Shown piece after piece: positions 57,004 through 60,345 of a stretch of DNA of 60,345 bases. The notes beneath the pieces were generated by a model that saw nothing but the letters and a program-made list of their open reading frames with translations, had not been told where the DNA came from and searched no databases. Origin of the DNA: a virus; IMG/VR virus record IMGVR_UViG_3300006071_000014, positions 1-60,345 of that record; one strand, given 5' to 3'. Within the stretch, counting starts at the first letter, position 1. Each line of letters begins with the position of its first letter. The position numbers and the translations under genes were made by a program.

Positions 57004-57591
57004 ATGAAACGTTTGTTATTCTTACTATGGATTACACCCGTTGCTGCACAAAGTTTAAGTGCTACTAGTAGCGGACCTGGCTTATCCATGCCAACGCTAC
57101 CACGTGGATCATCTGTATATATTGACCAAGTTGGTAATGGTAATAATATATTTGTAGAACAAGTTACAGGTGGCACACCACAGGCAACCATTCTTAATCA
57201 AGGTGATAACAATAATCTAACCATCGTGCAAGAGGGTAGCGGTGATCATCAGGCATTTATAGGAACGCCACCAACTGGCATGGGATTGAATGCAACACTG
57301 AATACTAATACAAGTGCTGCTAACAATAACAATAATACACTTACTATCTTACAAAATGGTAGTGGAAATCATACTGCTGCTATTAACTTAGATGCTTCCA
57401 CATCAAATAATAATAACATTGCCACCATTACCCAAACTGGCGATGCTAATAAGAATTTTACTCTTAATCTAAGTGGAAGCGGAATTGGTGCAACCGTATT
57501 GCAAGATAATCCATTAACGCCTGATAGTGGAAGCATGAGCATACAATGTTTAACGCCGCCTTGTTCTGGATACAGTTACACAAAACATTAA
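57004..57591 (+). CDS. Second curlin-like protein (CsgB-like)
   Basis: A 195-residue protein with signal peptide MKRLLFLLWITPVAAQS. Curlin repeats include SSVYIDQVGNGNNIFVEQV, ATILNQGDNNNLTIVQEGSG, NTLTILQNGSGNHTAAI and NNIATITQTGDANKNFTL. The tail has two Cys (CLTPPC) and a Tyr-rich end, different from the first curlin. It might act as the nucleator or minor subunit. It is the last gene of the curli operon and is followed by a TTAAATA late-type box. Confidence 0.85.
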   Translation: MKRLLFLLWITPVAAQSLSATSSGPGLSMPTLPRGSSVYIDQVGNGNNIFVEQVTGGTPQATILNQGDNNNLTIVQEGSGDHQAFIGTPPTGMGLNATLNTNTSAANNNNNTLTILQNGSGNHTAAINLDASTSNNNNIATITQTGDANKNFTLNLSGSGIGATVLQDNPLTPDSGSMSIQCLTPPCSGYSYTKH

Positions 57592-57594
57592 ATA
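57588..57594 (+). promoter_or_regulatory. Late-promoter-like TTAAATA box
   Basis: TTAAATATAGT overlapping the curlin stop, four bases before the ATG at 57599. No ribosome site lies between. Confidence 0.4.
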
Positions 57595-57598
57595 TAGT

Positions 57599-58300
57599 AT
57601 GCGTTTAAGTGAAATAGAAACCACGCCACAAAAAACTGGACCAGGCTATTATGAATTATTTCGTAATGGTAAGCCAAACGATATGCACGATAATGCAAAG
57701 TTTTTTGATTCATATGATGAAGCAAAGGATTGGTATTCAAAATTTCGCATTGATTATGCCATAAAAAATAAAGGTGCCAAGCCAGAAGAGTTTGCCGTTG
57801 TTCGTGATGCTAATACATGGGAATATTTTAAGACGCTACCTTCACCAGCAAAAGAAAAAAACAATAGACTAATTGATCCAAAATATTATACAGAAGCACT
57901 AAAGTTTTGGATAGATTACTATGGCGATAGTCGTCGTGGCGCAGTTGAAATTCACGATTATAGCAATGAAGTTGATGCTATAATACAACAAGGTGGCGTG
58001 TTATATCGTGTTGTATTCCTAGAAAAATTTGAAGATTTAAATCGCACAGATTTAGGTGCGCACTGGACTGTTGATCGTGATGTTATAGATGACTATATTG
58101 AAGGCACTGGTAGATACTACAGTGAAGGTAAAGATATGTATGTTTTACTTACTGCTGAAACACCACCAAACAATATTGATAATTTAAGCGTGGATGTTCG
58201 TGGTAATCCCGAAGAAAAAGAAGTGAATATTATTAATCCACGTGCTTGCAAATTTACTGCCAAGATTATTGGCACTGATAAAGTAATACCATTAAATTAA
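57599..58300 (+). CDS. ADP-ribosyltransferase-like protein (tentative)
   Basis: A 233-residue protein. The C-terminal half has GGVLYRVVFLEKFEDLNRTD, where LYRV fits the catalytic Arg strand of ART folds. LGAHWTVDRDVIDDYIEG is at the S-x-S-like position, and GNPEEKEVNIINPRACKF holds an E-x-E-like EKEV. The N-terminal half (YYELFRNGKPNDMHDNAKFF) looks like a separate small domain. Phage ARTs modify host RNA polymerase or ribosomal proteins. The match is from motif spacing only. It begins MRLSEIE, as several virion proteins do, so it may be injected. Confidence 0.4.
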   Translation: MRLSEIETTPQKTGPGYYELFRNGKPNDMHDNAKFFDSYDEAKDWYSKFRIDYAIKNKGAKPEEFAVVRDANTWEYFKTLPSPAKEKNNRLIDPKYYTEALKFWIDYYGDSRRGAVEIHDYSNEVDAIIQQGGVLYRVVFLEKFEDLNRTDLGAHWTVDRDVIDDYIEGTGRYYSEGKDMYVLLTAETPPNNIDNLSVDVRGNPEEKEVNIINPRACKFTAKIIGTDKVIPLN

Positions 58301-58320
58301 AATATATGTTATTATAAGAA

Positions 58321-58465
58321 TAAGTGCGGCAGCGTGGATAGGACACGCATCCCTGTGATAGGGCGAAATGGAAATACGATGTAACTAGCGAGCGAGGGAA
58401 GATAAGCCCTGCGGCTCTTATAATACCAATCTAATTGTAGGTATAAATCCTACCCGCACCTTTTT
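58321..58465 (+). ncRNA. Structured RNA of unknown class, tRNA-like ends
   Basis: No open frame covers this gap. GTGCGG (58324-58329) pairs with CCGCAC (58454-58459), followed by TTTTT. Inside are GCGTG/CACGC like a D arm, CCCT/AGGG, GAGC/GCTC with inner AGGG/CCCT, and GTAGG-TATAAAT-CCTAC like a T arm. The anticodon-like arm has only four pairs and a five-base loop, so it is not a normal tRNA. Upstream TATTATAAGA (58310-58319) can also pair with TCTTATAATA (58416-58425), so a switch in fold is possible. Confidence 0.6.
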
Positions 58466-58481
58466 GTAATTAAGTAAAAAC

Positions 58482-59201
58482 ATGCAAACAAGATACATTT
58501 TAAATTATAAACCTGGATGTAAAGGAGATTTTCTTTGCAATTTTTTAAATTATCAATCTGTACGGTTTATGGATGACAAAGTAAAAATTTCAAAATCAAA
58601 TAAAGTAAGTTTTAAATACTTGAGTACTTACAAGTTTTCATTAGAAACTTTTGAGAAATCTAAACCTCTTGTAGATATTATCTACCCAGCACATAACTCG
58701 TATATGATTCCAGATAATTTTTTGATTGAAAATTATTTTAAAATAATAAATTTAACATATGATCAAAAATTTATAACTAATCTTGTTATTGAAAGTACAA
58801 TTAAAAATGAATGTCAGAAAGTTAATCTGAGTTTTTTAAATCAAGTCAAATATCACAAACTTTTAAAAAATCCTGCTAAAAAAATATCATTTGCAATTGA
58901 CGTTAGACTTATAAACAATAATTTAGAAATCAATAATGAAAATAGATTTGCTACTTTGATTGAAATAATAAATTTAAATCTATCACAAAAACAAGAATTT
59001 TTGTTTGATGACAGAGCAATTTTTAATTTAAGTTATGAAGAATTATATATTAATAAAAATTTTAAAAAACTTGCTGAAATTTTTAATTTCGATCATGAAT
59101 TATTTAAAACAGAAATTGATAAGACGTGGCTTCCCGAAGAAATAGATATATGGGATAGAAAATTGAATACTCGATCTTTAGGTTATATTAGATATATCTA
59201 A
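58482..59201 (+). CDS. Hypothetical protein with P-loop-like N-terminus
   Basis: A 239-residue AT-rich protein. The N-terminus reads YILNYKPGCKGDFLCNFLNY, a weak match to a sulfotransferase or P-loop phosphate-binding turn. The C-terminus (FKKLAEIFNFDHELFKTEID, then KTWLPEEIDIWDRKL) is like the helical end of some sulfotransferase-like phage proteins. It has no ribosome site of note. The function is not known. Confidence 0.4.
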   Translation: MQTRYILNYKPGCKGDFLCNFLNYQSVRFMDDKVKISKSNKVSFKYLSTYKFSLETFEKSKPLVDIIYPAHNSYMIPDNFLIENYFKIINLTYDQKFITNLVIESTIKNECQKVNLSFLNQVKYHKLLKNPAKKISFAIDVRLINNNLEINNENRFATLIEIINLNLSQKQEFLFDDRAIFNLSYEELYINKNFKKLAEIFNFDHELFKTEIDKTWLPEEIDIWDRKLNTRSLGYIRYI

Positions 59202-59211
59202 ATAGAATTGC

Positions 59212-59970
59212 ATGAATTATTACCGCAGCGTATTCATAAGCGATGTGCATCTTGGCACAAAAATGAGCCAACCTGTGGCTCTGCTTGAATTTATCAAGAC
59301 ATTTGAATGCGAACATCTTTATCTTGTAGGCGATATTATTGATGGTTGGGCAATGAGCAAATCATTCTACTGGCCGCAAGAACATAACGACGTTATCCAA
59401 AAAATTATGCGTATGGCTCGTAAAGGAACGCTTGTTACATATCTACCAGGCAATCACGATGAGTTTCTACGCAGTTTTGGCGACCATCATTTTGGTAATA
59501 TCATTCTCACTGATACAATCACGCATAGCGGATTAGATGGCAAGAAATATCTAATCATGCATGGCGATCAGTTTGATGTGGTCATGAAGAATATGAAGTG
59601 GTTGGCACATATAGGAAGTTGGGCATATGATATTCTCATTAACATTAATGTGGTTGTTAATAAATTACAAAATTGGTTCAGACTCCCACACTGGAGTCTA
59701 AGCGCATGGGCAAAGTATAAAGTTAAGCAAGCAGTAAATTTTATTGGCGACTTTGAAGAAAACCTAGCCAAGTTTGCTAAAGTCAAAGGTGCCGATGGTA
59801 TTATATGCGGACATATTCATCATGCAAACATTCGTGATATAGGTGATGTAAAGTATATGAACTGTGGCGATTGGGTAGAGAGTTGCACCGCACTTGTTGA
59901 AACCTATGAAGGTAAGTGGATTATAATTAAATACTCTCATGCGGATCACCCTAGTCACCGATACATATAG
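59212..59970 (+). CDS. plcP: PlcP-type metallophosphoesterase (phospholipid-degrading)
   Basis: A 252-residue two-metal phosphoesterase. Motifs in order: RSVFISDVHLGTKMSQPVAL, LYLVGDIIDGWAMSKSFYWP, YLPGNHDEFLRSFGDHHFGN, MHGDQFDVV and GIICGHIHHANI. These, with WPQEHNDVIQKIMRMARKG and NCGDWVESCTALVET, match alphaproteobacterial PlcP. PlcP cleaves phosphatidyl headgroups to diacylglycerol during phosphate stress. LpxH shares the fold but lacks this exact C-terminal pattern. The stop is TAG, within the next gene. The downstream glycosyltransferase fits the plcP-agt operon. Confidence 0.8.
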   Translation: MNYYRSVFISDVHLGTKMSQPVALLEFIKTFECEHLYLVGDIIDGWAMSKSFYWPQEHNDVIQKIMRMARKGTLVTYLPGNHDEFLRSFGDHHFGNIILTDTITHSGLDGKKYLIMHGDQFDVVMKNMKWLAHIGSWAYDILININVVVNKLQNWFRLPHWSLSAWAKYKVKQAVNFIGDFEENLAKFAKVKGADGIICGHIHHANIRDIGDVKYMNCGDWVESCTALVETYEGKWIIIKYSHADHPSHRYI

Positions 59971-60345
59971 TCCAAGCGTAAATGGCGTTGTAACTACCCT
60001 TGTCAATACTGTTGCAGAACTAAGAAAACTTGGACACGAGGTTCAGGTTATTGAACCAAGTCAGTTTAAGACCATTCCAACACCTGGCTATAAAGAAATT
60101 AGACTAGCATGGAATATCTGGCGAGTGGGACCAATGATTGAATCATTTGATCCCCATGCCATTCACATTGCCACAGAAGGTCCGCTAGGCTTTGCTGCTC
60201 GTTGGTATTGTAAAGTAGATAAGCGCAGTATCCCACACAATACATCCTACCATACAAAGTTTCCAGAATATTTTAATAAGTTCTTTGGATTTCCTGTAGA
60301 TTGGGGATACTGGTTTATAAAAATGTTTCATAAGTTCTCTACTAA
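59939..60345 (+). CDS. GT4 glycosyltransferase (Agt-like), partial
   Basis: The first 135 residues of a GT4-family glycosyltransferase, cut by the window end. It starts MRITLVTDTYSPSVNGVVTT, the usual first strand and Gly loop. LRKLGHEVQVIEPSQF, HIATEGPLGFAARWYC and HNTSYHTKFPEYF follow, matching diacylglycerol glucosyltransferases. In alphaproteobacteria it follows plcP and puts sugars on the diacylglycerol so formed. It overlaps plcP by 32 bases. The C-terminal donor site is outside the window. Confidence 0.75.
   Translation, partial: MRITLVTDTYSPSVNGVVTTLVNTVAELRKLGHEVQVIEPSQFKTIPTPGYKEIRLAWNIWRVGPMIESFDPHAIHIATEGPLGFAARWYCKVDKRSIPHNTSYHTKFPEYFNKFFGFPVDWGYWFIKMFHKFST

Noticed and set aside
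58321-58465. A normal tRNA-His (GTG) because of a GTGAT loop and GTGCGG stem
   Set aside because: The anticodon arm pairs over only four bases with a five-base loop, no CCA is encoded and the variable part is about 75 bases.
59212-59970. LpxH (UDP-2,3-diacylglucosamine hydrolase)
   Set aside because: The fold is shared, but the ARKG, GDWVESCTA and WPQxHND patterns and the downstream GT4 gene fit PlcP better.

Overview
The window is the genome interior of a T4-type myovirus with AT-rich DNA and very tight gene packing. The evidence is a T4-style replication set (SF2 helicase end, probable clamp-loader small subunit gp62, primase gp61, helicase gp41), a class Ia ribonucleotide reductase operon with glutaredoxin, a PAAR spike tip next to a lysozyme-bearing baseplate hub, and TATAAATA-type late promoters before structural genes. 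The host is probably an alphaproteobacterium, plausibly SAR11-like: the phage carries a circularly permuted two-piece tmRNA with an AANDN tag start and a PlcP-type phospholipase plus glycosyltransferase pair typical of alphaproteobacteria. Host identity is inference. Nearly all genes are on the + strand; the exceptions are four isolated minus-strand genes (5784-6155, 29536-30066, 30942-31700, 41626-42402).

Layout. 1-8.7 kb: replication genes mixed with conserved unknowns, two DUF6492-like glycosyltransferase paralogues and a miniature DnaE-palm-like protein. 8.7-16.4 kb: gp41, a radical SAM protein, small virion proteins, a holin-like protein, a nucleotidyltransferase-like protein and a PD-(D/E)XK nuclease. 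16.4-20.2 kb: a large propeller plus pectate-lyase tail spike. 20.2-24.7 kb: nrdA, an HNH homing endonuclease, nrdB and glutaredoxin. 24.6-29.5 kb: PAAR and baseplate hub. 29.5-31.7 kb: HNH endonuclease, tmRNA, SleB-type endolysin and class 3 lipase. 31.8-35.2 kb: a secreted autotransporter-like giant protein. 35-42.8 kb: asparagine-synthase-like enzyme, membrane coiled-coil protein, ribosomal protein bS21, GMP reductase, GIY-YIG nuclease, Hsp20 and ClpS. 42.8-45.3 kb: tRNA-Thr, GIY-YIG nuclease, an amber-reading tRNA (CUA) followed by a gene with an in-frame amber at codon 3, and an unassigned structured RNA. 45.3-53.9 kb: structural proteins, carbamoyltransferase, SGNH-like protein, UV endonuclease, sugar dehydratase, glycosyltransferase and tRNA-Gln. 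53.9-57.6 kb: a complete-looking curli module (CsgF, CsgG, curlin, FecR-curlin hybrid, second curlin). 57.6-60.3 kb: an ART-like protein, a second structured RNA, and the PlcP/glycosyltransferase lipid-remodelling pair.

How it fits together. The most striking system is the phage-encoded curli secretion and amyloid locus, together with a separate signal-peptide-bearing autotransporter-like protein. Both would put phage-made proteins on the surface of the infected cell. Lipase, PlcP/glycosyltransferase, dehydratase, carbamoyltransferase and several glycosyltransferases add to an envelope-remodelling theme. tmRNA, ClpS, Hsp20 (with a ROSE-like thermometer), bS21 and the amber tRNA form a translation and protein-quality theme. 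Regulation appears to use two promoter types: TTGACA/TATAAT-like promoters, several placed so that transcription should begin at the start codon (leaderless), and ATAAATA-type late promoters. Most small conserved proteins remain of unknown function.
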